Positions 1 to 13,000 of a stretch of DNA of 64,000 nt are shown in pieces. The translations under genes and the position numbers were made by a program. Numbering within the stretch: the first letter of the stretch is position 1; the number at the start of each line of letters is the position of its first letter. Origin of the DNA: Rhinopomastus cyanomelas (Eukaryota > Chordata > Aves > Bucerotiformes > Rhinopomastidae); contig VXBP01002338.1 in NCBI GenBank assembly GCA_013400115.1, positions 1 through 64,000 of the forward strand, in the 5' to 3' direction. The notes beneath the pieces are model-generated. The model did no database searches. It was not told the origin of the DNA and was given only the letters and a program-made list of their open reading frames with translations.

Positions 1-490
1 GGAGGGAGGCTGGGGTGGGGGACGCCTGTCTCTCTTAGTAGGGACCTGCTTTCATTCCCCCTTACTTCTTTGATTATTTCTGTTTACCTGGCTGTGAGAG
101 AGGAGGGGAGCCTCTTCTAATGGAGCCTCTGCTTTCTGTTCTGTCCTAAAGGATGGCAGGGCTTGACTCCACCAGTCTATTTCCCTCTCACATTCCCTTA
201 TTGACCTCAGCCTTTCAACCTCATCCTTTAGCTCAGCCACTAGGCTGAGCAGATCATCCACCTGGTCACACCGGACACAGGTGCTACCTCCATCTCTCTT
301 CATTGGCAGTGCCAGACTCTGGCATTCTCTACAGCCAGATACCTGGACACCAACGTGCTCCTGCAGGTCCTCTGTCTGGGTCGCCGTGCTGTTCTTTGCA
401 GGACGTTTAATAGCCCTGGTCGTAGCCATCGCTGTATTTGTAAATACGGTGAAAGCAGCGACCTACCTCCGAACGGCCGAGGATTTCAAA
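1..490 (-). mobile_element. CR1 LINE, 5' region with ORF1 (runs off the window start)
   Basis: Read on the - strand this stretch enters a CR1 5' region and ORF1. The match ends in ordinary sequence near 490, and the rest of the element lies to the left of the window. It is the only copy here containing ORF1; nearly all others are 3' fragments, so this insertion was long. Confidence 0.6.
52..429 (-). pseudogene. CR1 ORF1 fragment, 125 codons, probably cut short
   Basis: The frame starts MATTRAIK. It has a Cys-x2-Cys / Cys-x2-Cys zinc-binding pattern (GCREC at about residue 32, CVRC at about 51), then QVDDLLSLVAELKDEVERLR, a short coiled coil, and IDWWSQALPS, all typical of avian CR1 ORF1. It stops at 52, well short of a full ORF1, and CR1-like coding continues after the stop, so it is most likely disabled. 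Confidence 0.5.
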
Positions 491-946
491 GCATGAAATT
501 ATTTGGATTGGATTTTGTGGTGTTTGTCTTTAAAATGTAAAAAGAGAAACTCTGATTAGGGAAACACTGAGGTCTCCTATCAAACCACCTACATAAAATG
601 AGGTTTTTAAAGAGCTTTTACGTAGCTTGAGCCCAGAAGCTGTCAACATGTAGTGGATCTTTAGTTCACCTTCCACTTTTTAGGTGCCTATTGAACTGAA
701 ATATTTAAAGCTCAGTTGCCTTTACTTGTTTGAAACATGCTCTTCATTGTCCTGCTCTTCTACCTCTTTCTTATGGTTTCCTTGAGCAAGGCAAGGATTT
801 TAGAGAGAGATGATGTATTTTGTAGTAAAGCGAGCAGATACAGTTAGAAGATGAGGGAGGGAAAGCAGACCAGCAGTTTTTTTTCTGCTGACTATGACAT
901 GTGTGTTTCCTGAGGTTCTTGCAAATTGACTTTTATTTTCATGCAG
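491..946. other. ABCB7 intron 2 remainder
   Basis: AT-rich single-copy-looking sequence between the CR1 copy and the exon 3 acceptor. I see no gene, repeat or regulatory motif in it. Confidence 0.5.
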
Positions 947-1033
947 ATCCTCCCGAGCTGGCGACTGATAGAGAAGAGAACATGTTGGCACGGTCATGCG
1001 GGCGGAGGGCTTCACACGGATACAAAGGAAGGG
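947..1033 (+). CDS. ABCB7: ABCB7 exon 3
   Basis: The exon has 87 nt (29 codons, phase 0 at both ends) and includes IEKRTCWHGHAGGGLHT, a stretch characteristic of vertebrate ABCB7 just before the membrane domain. The acceptor is TTTTCATGCAG. The donor is GGG|GTAAAAAA, which lacks the usual G at +5 and looks weak. Confidence 0.93.
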
Positions 1034-4000
1034 GTAAAAAATTCCTTAGTTGGTATTGCTGCAGATAAAAAGTGTAATTGGCTTCTCCCCCAAAAAAGCT
1101 GGAGAACCAAAGCAACAATTAATTTACTGTGGATATGTGAATGCTCCTTAATTGTTTGGGTAGGCTTTTCAATCACCAAAGGTTTGTAATAACTGTCAGA
1201 GTGCTTCGCTTATTTTATCAAAAATACACTTTGAGTGTCGCACACCCCTTCGAAATGGGCCTGTTAGATTGTCTTTCATGGAAAGTTGTGTTCCATTTGA
1301 ACTCACTGTGGTTTGTTATTCTGCTTAGTGACTGACGTGTACCTGTGACTTGACATTCAGGATAGTAGGAATCAGCTTGTGGAGACAAGTTAGTTCATCC
1401 GTTGGCAAAGCCGTTCCTGAAGTGAGGTGGGGAGTGAAGTAATTAATCCCATGTATTTTTACTTGGATTTAATGTGGATGCATCTGATATATTTGGACTG
1501 CATTTATATTCAGGAAGCACATGTCCAAGTCACTATGGTGATTATGTAAGGAGAAGCAGCACCTTTTATTAGACCAAATGATGACAGTTAGAAAACAAGG
1601 CGGGGTTTTGGTTAAAACAAGCCTGTATAAACTTTTGCATGATTCGAATTGCAGAATCAAAGCTCCTGAGTTTATGTAACTTCCATTTTCCCCACTTCCT
1701 GTGCAAACTTTGTTCTGATGTGTTTGCAGAGCAATGATTCCATGTGCTGTTTAGAACTTGAGTGGGATCATCCTAAAACTAGTGAATCATAAAATCATTC
1801 AAATGGGAAGAGACCCCTGGGATCATAAAGTCCAACTATCAACCCTGCTCTACAAGGTCACCCCTAAACCAGATCCCCCAACACCACATCTAAGCAACTT
1901 TTCAGTGCATCCAGGGATGGGGACTCAACCAGCACCCTGGGCAGCCCGGTCAAGTGCCTGACCGCTCTCTCCAGGAAGAATTTCTTCCCGATATCCAGTC
2001 TAACCCTTCCCTGTTGAAGCTTGAAGACCTTCCCTGTGGTTCTGTCACTAATGGTCTGTGAGAAGAGACCAGCAGTGTCCTTGCAGATAGTTGTAGAGAG
2101 CAATGAGGTCTCCCATTAGCCTCCTTTTCCTCAAACTAAACAGCTCCAACTCTCTCAATCTCTCCTCCCTTATTCTCCAGGTCCTGTGAGACCTTAATTC
2201 TTCTCAGTGACCAGACCAGATTCTTCCCAGTGAAGACCATGATAATGACAAACTGAGTATTCAGCGCAGAGTCCAGGTCTTTCAGGGTTGGTGTGTCCCA
2301 TTTTGGGTTAGAACAGAACTAATTCTGTTCAGTGGCTTCACTTTTAAGCTCAGTCTCTCTTAACTGACTGCACTAACTGCAGTCAACATCATCTTTGCAC
2401 AGACAGCAGCTGCTTTTACCAGAGACGAGTCTTCATGTTTACAGTTACTGCAAGGGTTGGTCAGCAGAAGGGCTCTTGCTTAGAGTTTCTCCTGTGAGAA
2501 CCAAGGTCACTGCTAAATCTTGTGTGTTTCAGTGGGGTTACAGTGAGAGGCCTAAGCTGAGGGGAGGAGCTGGCAGCACAGGTGACCCTACAGTGGCCAA
2601 CAGGGTATTTCCATCTCATATATGTCATATGGGTTATAAAGCTGAGGGAGCACAAGGGTCAGCCTCTCTTCAGTGTCTGGTGTCCTAGGAGTCTGTCCAT
2701 TCTGCCTTCCATCCCAATTCCAGATGAATTCTGGAATCCAGCTCCTGCATTCAGTTCCTGTCTGCTGCTGAGCTCAGTCTGGGACTTCCCCAGCATCTGC
2801 ATCAGTGATGACAGGGCCAGAGAGAAGGGGGTGTTCAGTACTGGTTTTGTACATATCAGTGCATATTTCATTTTATCACTGTTTTTGTTAGAGCAGTTCT
2901 AGTTTTCTTTTACAGCCCATAAGTCTCTCTCCGTTATTCCCTTTCTCTTCCCCTTTTGGGAGGGAGAGGAGTTACTAGAGAGTGTGCATTTTTAGCTAAA
3001 CCTCAGCCCATGGCATCACATTTAACTGTTCTGGTAATGTTCCCGCAGCCTCATTTGTAAAGAAACTAAAGATCTACACCAAGGTTTTTATCTTAAAATT
3101 TTGGTTGTAGAGTTGCCCCTTCACCGAATCCAAACCTGTTGGTGTAACAGGCAGAAGTAAGGAAGAGATGCTGCAGAATTGTCTGCTCCGGTATGAATAG
3201 GGAATTGCGTATCTTGAAGGACGGCCAGATTGCTTTAGCAAACATCTGTGATCTTTTCTGCATAAGGCACAGGGGGAAGCAGAATAATTGGACACCTTCA
3301 GTCAGAAGCACTGCTGGCTCTGCATGTGTCATTAACTTTAGACTAATTTTAAGAACCTTCTTGCAACAGGTATAGGCTCTTTCAAAGATTTCCTAGACCA
3401 AAGATTCTGAAGCTAGCAGAAGGTCCTTCTCCATGTTTACACTAATTGTGTGTGCTGTGGAACATAACTATGACAGATTGTATTTCTCTGGTGAGTGGGA
3501 CGAGGCTATTATCCCCCATGTTGTTACTTTGATGATCATGCATCTGTTTGGCTTCATTATCGCATTCTTGGGGCTTTTTTCCCCTGCTAGAATTTCTGTT
3601 TGCATGGGTTTGTTGATGTTTTTCCTGTTTGCTGTATCACCTCACTATTAACAACCCTATGGAATGAAGATACTCTTTTTGTGTCTATAGATACACAGAA
3701 CAAACTCCCTTTCGGTTGCAGATCCAGGTCACAGACTCAGGAAAATTCAGTTGGACATTTATTTACCTCCTTTCTCACTTTGGTGTTTTGCTACCTAAAT
3801 CACTGTATGGTCAGATAATGAGGAAGTGTGATCTCTCTGAAAAACAATGTGTCCAAACAGTGGGAACATGCTGTCACTTGCCAGTCAGCAGCTGCTCCTT
3901 GCCTCGCAGCAAACTACCTGTCATGGGGTGGAAACAGCCTGAATGTTTCTGTGTGACTGGATCTAGAGGATCCTGCTCTGGCAGAGGGATTGCACTAGAT

Positions 4001-7000
4001 GATCTTTTGAGGTCCCTTCCAGTCCCTAATGTTCTGAGATTCTGTGTTCTTCCTGTAAAAAGGAGGAGTTCTGTCCTGAGCCAAGCTGTTTCTTGTGCTC
4101 CTGAATTCGTGGATTTATGTCATCCTCTACTGAGACAAAACCCTAGAGCAGACCAAAGAATGTTCTGCTGGTTCCGTAAACTGAAGAGGCTCATCAAGGT
4201 GTGTACAGAGCTCCAGAGGGGCTACGAGAAATAGGCTGAGGCTCTGCTTTTGCAGCACTCGATTGTAAACTGTTAGTGCTGTAGAGAATAACCTGGTGCA
4301 GACAGATGTGGGACAGCTTGTGCCAGTGCAGAACAGGGGGTGACAGCTGCGTGAGTGAGTGCACAGCGGGCCAGGACCAGGTCATTTTTTCTTCATCAGC
4401 AGTGACAGCTTAAATACAAATCAAACTCCCATTTTCTTCCGTCCTGCTTTGATAGCTCATCATCCTGGTGTAGGCTTCATCTGTACAGTGCCAGGGTCAG
4501 CCCACTGGGGACTTTGTAATACTCAGTAATCTTGGAGGCTGTGAAGAGGAACAATGACTTGTTTTCCTCCCCTCTTTATGTATTTTAAAAGTTTCAGAAG
4601 CTGCATGGGGTGGGTTAGGCGGATGGGAAGATGGTCAATGCTCATTCCTTTGCAGATAGCTTTCAGTATTTAGTAGGGTTGTTGTAAAAACATGGGGGCA
4701 GAAAAAGAAAAGGGTTTTCTTGGCTCCCTGCTATATTAGATTTATAATACAATTTGCTCTCGTTCCTCCCATTCCTGTACAAATAGGCCTTGGAATAACA
4801 AATAAAACATTACTGCCACTTAAAAGGAGGTAAAATAAATGCGTCTCTTAACCTTTTAATGTACCACAGAGACTCAGAAGAGGGCCTGAGTCCATTAAAC
4901 AGATTGTTCATTTGAATTCGTAATGTTGCCACTTGCCTATTTAAACCCCTTCCAGCTTGTGTTTCTGTACAACAGGAACATTTATTTCATGGTAAACTTT
5001 GATGTAACGTTTATGCCTTCTGCATCTCCTTTGATATTTCTTCTTGTTCCCATTTGCAAGGCTTTTGGCAAACGACCGGCTACCTCCTGACTTCTTTTTC
5101 GGAACACGTTTACCTCTGTCACCGTTCAGAGCTATGAAGAAACAGGGATAGACTCCTCGTTTGCAGCTAGAGGATTCTGTTCTTTTCTAATAGCTTTTCT
5201 GGGCAGTCCCAAGTCCCACTAGCCAGTAGTAACCAATAATTAGAACTGCTCTACCTGCGCTGATGTTTTTTGTGTTAATGTGATACCTTTTCTTATTTAA
5301 CTTCCTTTTCACCAAGTGTTTGAACTCCTGTTTATGCAGATCCTTCGCTCAAACGGAAAGGGTCGTGTGTAGGCTGTCACAGGTACCTCCGTCTCCGCAA
5401 TGAGCAGGACACAACAGAAACAGTTTTGTATCCTCTCTTGGGTTACAGATATTTGTTATATCACTTATTTAAAGTCATTTGAAATCTTCTTATACTGTTT
5501 AACACACCAGTACATTTGCAGCTGACAAAACACAGTATCTCTTACCCATTAGTGTTCTTTGTAGCTATAAGATAAGTTTTCTGGTGCTTTTAAAAGCTTA
5601 AATTTACGTGAACGGCTCCTCTTTTTCTGTTCTTTCACACTGGACCTTCACAGAGAATTTGTATCCTAATTTGTTTCATAGAATCATCCTGGCTGGAAAG
5701 GACCTCCACGATCATAAAGTCCAGCCCTCACCCCAACAGCTCCCTAACCCCTAGACCATGGCCTCAAGTGCTTTAGCTACTCAGTTTTTAAACCCCTTCA
5801 GGGATGGGGACTCCACCACCTCCCTGGGCAGCCTGTGCCAGTGCCCAACCACTTTCTCAGCACAGAACTTCTTTCTAAGATCCAACCTAAACCTATTCTG
5901 ATGCAACTTGAAGCCATTTCCTCTAGTCCTATGCTTAGTAATTTGGGAGAAGAGACCAGCACCAGCCTGGCTATAACCTCCTTTGAGCTAGCTGTAGAGA
6001 GCAAGAAGGTCTCCTCTCAGCCTCCTCTTCTGTAGACTCAATAACCCCAGTTCCCCTCAGCCTGTCTCTACAGGACCTGTTCTCCAGCCCTCTCCCAGCC
6101 TTGTTGCCTTTCTCTGGCCCTGCTCCAGCTCCGCAATGTCCTTCTGATACTGTGGTGCCCAGAACTGGATCCAGTACTCAAAGTCCTGTTGCACAAGTTC
6201 AGAGTACAGGGGTTCACCCTCAAAGCTGAGGAGGTTTAAAATATGGAAGCTAGCAAATGAAATACTAAAATATATTGTGAAACTTCCCCTTTCTACTGAC
6301 TTTGTAATGAAACGTCATCTTTCAAAGATGTTGAGTAGCTTGTTCTTTCTCCCCTCCTCCCAACTGCAAAATAAATGTCTGAAAGGGAGAGATTAGCCTC
6401 TGCTTGCTCCCTTCAGCCTTAGATAACCTTTGTGTCTTTCACATTAACCCGAGAGTACAGAGCATGGAAAAATGAGTTGTTGATACTTGCGCCGTGTGTT
6501 ACGGCGTGTGCTGTTATCCTCGACTGGGCAGCATGCTTTAGACTTCAGATAACGCGTTCAGCTTGGGAGTTTAGTGGAGTATTCTCTGTGTAAGTGATAC
6601 AGACATTACCCACCTGTAAAATAACCTGTAAAAAATAAACAAAGCAGAAAAGCCCTCCAAAACAACCCACCTACAAGTACCCCATACCAGAACACCTCAA
6701 ACTTGTGAATTAACCGCGTTGTCCTCTTGTTTAGAGCTTAATTTGAGGGTTGGAGAAAGAGAACTAACCTGAAGAATGTGTTAAGGATTGATGTGATCAG
6801 TGAAGCTGAGATGTTGGCCCTGTGTGTCTTCCTCTTGTGGAGCCTCATGTCTATTGCTATTGGCAGCCTTAACTGAACTTCCAGAAGGTTTTCTTCCTGG
6901 TGATCATAACTAGCTTGGTCACCTCTGGGCTCCTGAAAACATCCTCTAAAAGGCACAGAAGACGACTATTTCTTGCTACTCTGCAAGGGCTAGAAGGTGA

Positions 7001-10000
7001 TGTAAAGCCATGAAAACGGTTGCTGGAAACCCTTAAATTTGTAGTAATGCAGTTGAATCACCTGCATTGAAATTTGATGTTCAGTTCATTTCTGTATCAG
7101 CATGAGCGTTCCCTTTCAGAGATGGGTTTGAATTGCCATGACATTAGTGATTGATGTATTTTTTTAAGTACAGTGTCCTGCTGTGACTCACTGAAGTTTC
7201 TCCAAAGTATTTGTGGTCATTGTAGGCCTTTCAGGCTTCCTTCTTGCCTTAGCTTTTGTGTTACTTCATTAGGTTTTTTTTTTTTTCTTCCTATTTTCCC
7301 TCACGTTGTGTCGATGCTGCGTTATTGTAACTTCCAAAGAAGAGATGCCACAGTATCAGAATGACATTGAGGAGCTGGAGTGGAGCCAGAGAAGGGCAAC
7401 AAGGCTGGGGAGGGGGCTGGAGAACAGGCCCTATGAATTGCAGCTGAGGGAAATGGAGTTATAGGTCTACAGAAGAGGAGGCTGAGAGGAGACCTTCTTG
7501 CTCTCCACAGCTACCTCAAAGGAGGTTGTAGCGAGGCTGGTGCTGATCTCTTCTCCCAAAGGGGAAATGGCTTCAAGTTGCATCAGGGGAGGTTTAGATT
7601 GGATCTTAAAAGTTCTGTGCTGAAAGAGTGGTTGGGCACTGGCACAGGCTGCCCAGGGAGGTGGTGGAGTCCCCATCCCTGGAGGAGTTTAAAAAGTGAG
7701 TAGCTAGAGCACTTGAGGCCACGGTGTAGGGTTTAGGGAGGTGTTGGGCAGAAGGCTGGACTTTATGATCGTGGAGGTCCTTTCCAGCCAGGATGATTCA
7801 ATGCCAAGCCTTTGCATTTTGGATTGAAGTCTTGAGAAGATAAAACAGAAGGGCCAGTTTATTTGTTCTGTAACTGCTTCAGTTGTGGTGAACTGTGTCT
7901 TTTCTCTGTTCCGTTTGCAGCCAGCTGTACTTGCACTCTCTAGGACATGAGAGTTAAGAATGATTTGTCCACTTCTACAGCCTGTTAGGGTTATAAACCT
8001 AAAAACTGACTACTTGAAAGTATAACATGCTGTCCTAGCCTGATTGTGAAGTGTCTGTTGCTTATCAAAAAAACCACAGTGATAGAAAATTCTTCCTTTA
8101 TGCTGTCATTTTGCCTCCTGGGGGGGTCTCTCTGTAATGCGATGCCTTTGTTCTTTTCAACAGCTGAAAGAGATCGATGCCAAAAAGATCATCAGAGCCA
8201 TGTTGTCCTACGTGTGGCCCAAAGACAGACCAGACCTGCGAGCCAGAGTTGCCATATCCCTGGGGTTCTTAGCCAGTGCAAAGGTAAGAGTGGATACTTC
8301 GCTGGACTGTGGTTATTCATCGTAAGATTGTACTGTAGTGATTATCACAGTACTGTTCATCTGGAGTTTCTACAAGGAATAATTTTTTTCTTTATCACTA
8401 TTTAAGGGCCTTTACAATCTTAAGGTGTGTGTTTGCTGTTGTATGAAGGAGCATGTATCATTGCAAACAATAGCTTGGCTGCTTTAACGCAGTTTGTAGA
8501 CTCATGATAGCCATGCCCAAGGAAGAGAAGCCCAAGACTGGAAGGAGCAGGAGGCAGCAGGTGCCCCTGACCCAGCCCCAGAAGGTGTCACCATGCCAAG
8601 CGCTGGACTGGCTGAAGTGTAGCTGTACCAAAACTGAACAGCTGGAACATGGGAGGTTCCACATCAATATGAGAAGGAACTTCCTGGTGAGAGTGACAGA
8701 CCACTGGAAGGGGCTGCCCATCGGGGATTGTGGGGTCTCCTTGTCTGGAGACATTTTAAACCCACCTGGACATGTTCCTGTGCTACTGGATCTAGGGGGT
8801 TTTGCTGTGGTGGGGGAATTAGACTAGATGATCTTTCAAGATCCTTCCAATCCATAACGTTCTGTGTCTGTGACTCTGTGTAGAATTAGGCAGTTGATGG
8901 TCACTGATCACCTTAGACCAGGATTTTTTTATCGCTGATTAATTGTTGTGTCATGAGTTACGGGAAATGTGAGTTAAAGGTTGCTTGCAGATCTCATGCG
9001 CTGCTGCATCTGTCAGACTGGATTTCCTGAAACCCTTGTACCTATTCTCCCCACAGAACTTGAGCGCTGTGGTGGTGCCTACTCCTAGCTCTCGGTGCTG
9101 TGGAAAAGGGGATTTGCATCCCAGTCTTTCCTTAGTTTTTCTCTGTGAGACAAGAGCAGCATTTCTGCTGTTTCAGGGATTCCTCCGGTGTCCCGATGGG
9201 AAAGAAGCTCTATGACTTATTTTTTTGATATTGAACCATGCTGTCATTCAAATGATTTTCCTTGTAGTCTTCTGATTAGGACCCAGAGGGTTGCTCTTAC
9301 CTTTACTTTGCTGCGCGGAAGGATCTCCTTTTGCCTGCAACAAAATGAGAGATTATTCATTCGCAGAAAGACATCTGTGTGGTAAATCTTTCTGCAGATT
9401 AATGGAGGATATCATTCAAATGTGATGCAAACCTCATAGCCAGTGTTAATTTGGTGCAAAAGATCGGTTCCTTGTGGAAAAGAGGAAGATGAAGACTTGA
9501 TTGAAAAAATGCTAAGTAATAGGAGTAAATGTGGTAAATTGAGTGGAGAGCTGTGGGTCAGCTGGAGCAGAAGAGGAAAGGCTGGTTCTTTTGGTCTACA
9601 GCACCTCCTCAGGAGCAGACTGTCAAGTGCTTGCTGGGACTGTCTGCAACAGATATTTTGGTTTGTGCTGCTGCTCAGGACGCTGCTGATAATGCAGATG
9701 ACAACATGCAGGATGTGGCGTGTCCCTACAAGTGAACTTCCGCCCTTTTTCTCTGCCCCTGTGAAAAACACAGTAATGACTTCAATTACACTTAATCTAC
9801 CTGCTCGAAACGCTGGCGCCCGGAGCTTAGTTCCTTGTTTAGTCTCGCAGTAATGATCAGCTCATTATGTGCTTCGTTCATTGGGGTTTTATGGTGTATG
9901 TTTAAGAAGCCCGTATTTACCAGATGGATATAGCAAATTCTCCTAACCCTTTTTCTTTTTAAAGCCTTTTATTGGGGATCATGTCAAAAATCTGAAGGTA

Positions 10001-13000
10001 ATTTTGAAGTAGGTTTCAAATATTTTCTGCTCCTCCCCCACTTTCTGATTTGTAAAGTCGTATTAACATGATGGAGAACGTGAATTCAGAATCTAATCCT
10101 GCTTTTGGGACACCAGTGGCCTGGCAGAGAGGGATATGGCGGTACTGGTTAACAAACACTTGAACAGGAGCCAGCAGGGCGGCACGAAAGGCCAATGACA
10201 CCCTGGCTTGTATCAGCATTAGTGTGGCCAGCAGTACTAGGGATGTCATTGTCCCCCTGTGCTGGGCACTGGGGAGGCCTCCCCTTGAATACTGGGGGTA
10301 GTACAGGGCCCCTCACTTCAAGAAAGGGATTGAGAGACTGGAGTGGGTCAAGAGGAGCAAGGAGGCTGGAGAAGGGACTGGAGGGAAAGGCTGTTGAGGG
10401 GAGGCTGAGGGAATTGGGAGTGTTTATCCTAGAGAAGAGGAGACTCAGGAGGGACCTTCTTCCTCTCTCCAGCTGCCTGAAGGGAGGTTGTAGTCAGGTG
10501 GGGGTTGGGTTCTTTTCCCAGGCAACTGGCAACAGGATGAGAAGGAAAGGCCTGAAGCTGCATCAGGGGAAGGTTAGGGTGGATGTTAGGAAGCCCTTAC
10601 TCATGGAAAGGGGATCAGAGCCTGAACTGGACTGCCCAGGGCAGTGGTGGTGTCCCTGTCACTGGAGGTGTTGAAGGACAGCCTGGCTGTGGCCCTCAGT
10701 GCCCTGGTCTTGGTGACTGTGCTGATGTTAGGTTGTGGGCTGGGCTGGATGAGAGCAGAGGGCTTTTCCAGCCTCAATAATTCTGCGATTCTGTGATCCA
10801 GCTCTGTTGTCTCATATAAACATAAGCTATCATGTTTCTACTGGGAGGAAATCTTTGCCCCCATCAGAAAATCAGACACTTAATTGCTTTTCTGTGAATT
10901 AATTGAATGTTTGGATCTTTAAGTGTTCTCTTAAATTTCCTGCTCCAGGTTCTATACAAGGCAGCCTGGAAGCACTGGTGGTCCAGAGCAGATTCCCAGA
11001 AGCAAAGGAGAGAAAGTGTTGAGCTTTGCTCAGGTTTTAGGAGACGCCTGTTCAAGCAGAAGTGTTCTAGTGAGGATGCTTGTTTTGGCAAACGAGGATT
11101 TCGTTGGGGAAACACTCAGGAAGCTCTCTACAGGATCGGTATAATAGCTGCCTGGGATGAAAAATATCACTGGTATCTTCTAGGTATTCTCTGCCTAAAG
11201 CTCTTTGTTCTGTTTCAGCCACAACAAAGCTGTGTTAGAACAGAAACAGTTTTGAGTAAGTTCAGGTTTACCCTTCATCACCTGAGCTGTGCCCACTCTT
11301 CCTTTACCCTGTGGGGTAAATTTTCTTAATTGTGCTTAACATTTCTTCCTCAGCACTCGTACTTTACACATGCGTGTAGTTACGGTGGAGAGACTGCTGA
11401 GAGCTAGTTTGTTGCAGAGCTACAGTGTCTGTGAACCCAGAACATCTGCTTCTTTAGCAGAGGAAGCAAAAGGTCTCTTTGTCCTAGAGAAAATGAAATA
11501 CAAATTAGTTTACCTGTAGCTCACCCGGACCATGTAAAATCCAGTGTGGCTTCCTCATTATCCTGTTTGGGAGCCCTTTGTTCTCACTGCTTGTGAGGTT
11601 AATTACGATGCACTTGATGGACCACACAAGTGGTTTGTTAGAGGTTTTTCTGCTGTATAGTCCTGTCAGCATGGGAATGTCAGTGTGTCTTTCTCCTCGC
11701 TGCTGCCCTGGCCCCAGTTCTTTGTTCCATATGAGCTTGTCTGCAGCTAAAGGATTTACGTCCTTATTACCGCTGCTCGTTCTCGCAGAGAACCACAAGA
11801 TTGTGGTGCCTGCTACCAGTCACCTTCCCCAGCAAGAAAGATTTTTGTAAACCTTTAGGCCAGTTCCTTCAGAGTTTCACAAAAGAATGCAGTGAGGTTT
11901 TATATCTCTACATTTCTTAAGTTGTTTCTAGTTAGAATAAAGCGGAAGCCTCCTAAGAAAAGTCCCAAGGAGTTGCAGAGGAGAGTTCAGCTGCTAAATC
12001 CTCGCCTACAGGAAAAAAATAGTAGCTTACATCCCGTTTGATTTGGCCACAAAACAACTGGAGATCATACGTCTTTCTCCTGCTGCTTGAGAAATAAGTT
12101 GTCTCTTTGAATCTTCCGGTTTAGCAAAATACCATTTCAAAGCCAGAGCTGGTTTATGTACAGCAGCTGAAGAGCCTGCAGCTTCAGTCTGTCTTGACTC
12201 CTTTTGTGGGGCCCACTTGTCTGTTGTTTAGCAAATTATTGTGATTTTTGGGGTTCTTTTTATTTGTCTGCACATAACCGCTGGTAGTACTATTTGTCTT
12301 CAAAGCGAGCTGCTTGGATGGCACTTTGTGACTGGGAGCTGACAGGATGGAGGCTGCTCTAGGGCTAGGAAGCCTATTCTTTTTTTCTTTGGAAGATCTG
12401 TTGTATTATGACATGCTCTCACTTTTTATCTTAAATATTTATAGCCTATCAAGACGGGTGTGATCTGCAAGATGAAGACAAGGGAAAGCAGTACCTACAG
12501 CATTATGTTTTCAGACACATGCCTTAGCCTGCTCAGGTTCTACACCATCTGCTTTTTCTTTTTCCACATTCTCTCTCCCATCTTTTTGCCTTCTGTGTCA
12601 GGGTGAGGTCAAGAAATGCTTCTTTATTTTTCTGGTTCATCCCCCTCCCTTTTTTTTTTTTCTGTGACACAAAAGAAAAGGTGCTGAGGCCTCTTGAGAA
12701 GTTGAACTAAACACATGGATACACTGAAATGGCTCTTCACCCTGGGCAGCTACTGGAGAGAGTCCAGCGCAGAGCCACATAGATGATGAAGGGCATGGAG
12801 CATCTCCCTGATGAGGAAAGGTTGAGGGAGCTGGGTCTCTTGAGCTGGGAAAAAAGGAGACTGAGGGGTGATTCCATTAATATTTATAAATATGGAAAGG
12901 GTGGGTGTCAGGAGGATGGAGCTCAGTGACACTCAATGATAGGACAAGGGACAACAGGTGTGGACTGGAACAGAGGAGGTTCCACACCAGTGTGAGATTG

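Noticed and set aside
3716..4234. 172-codon + strand open frame
   Set aside because: Runs through a CR1 tail, has no recognisable domain and no splice support.
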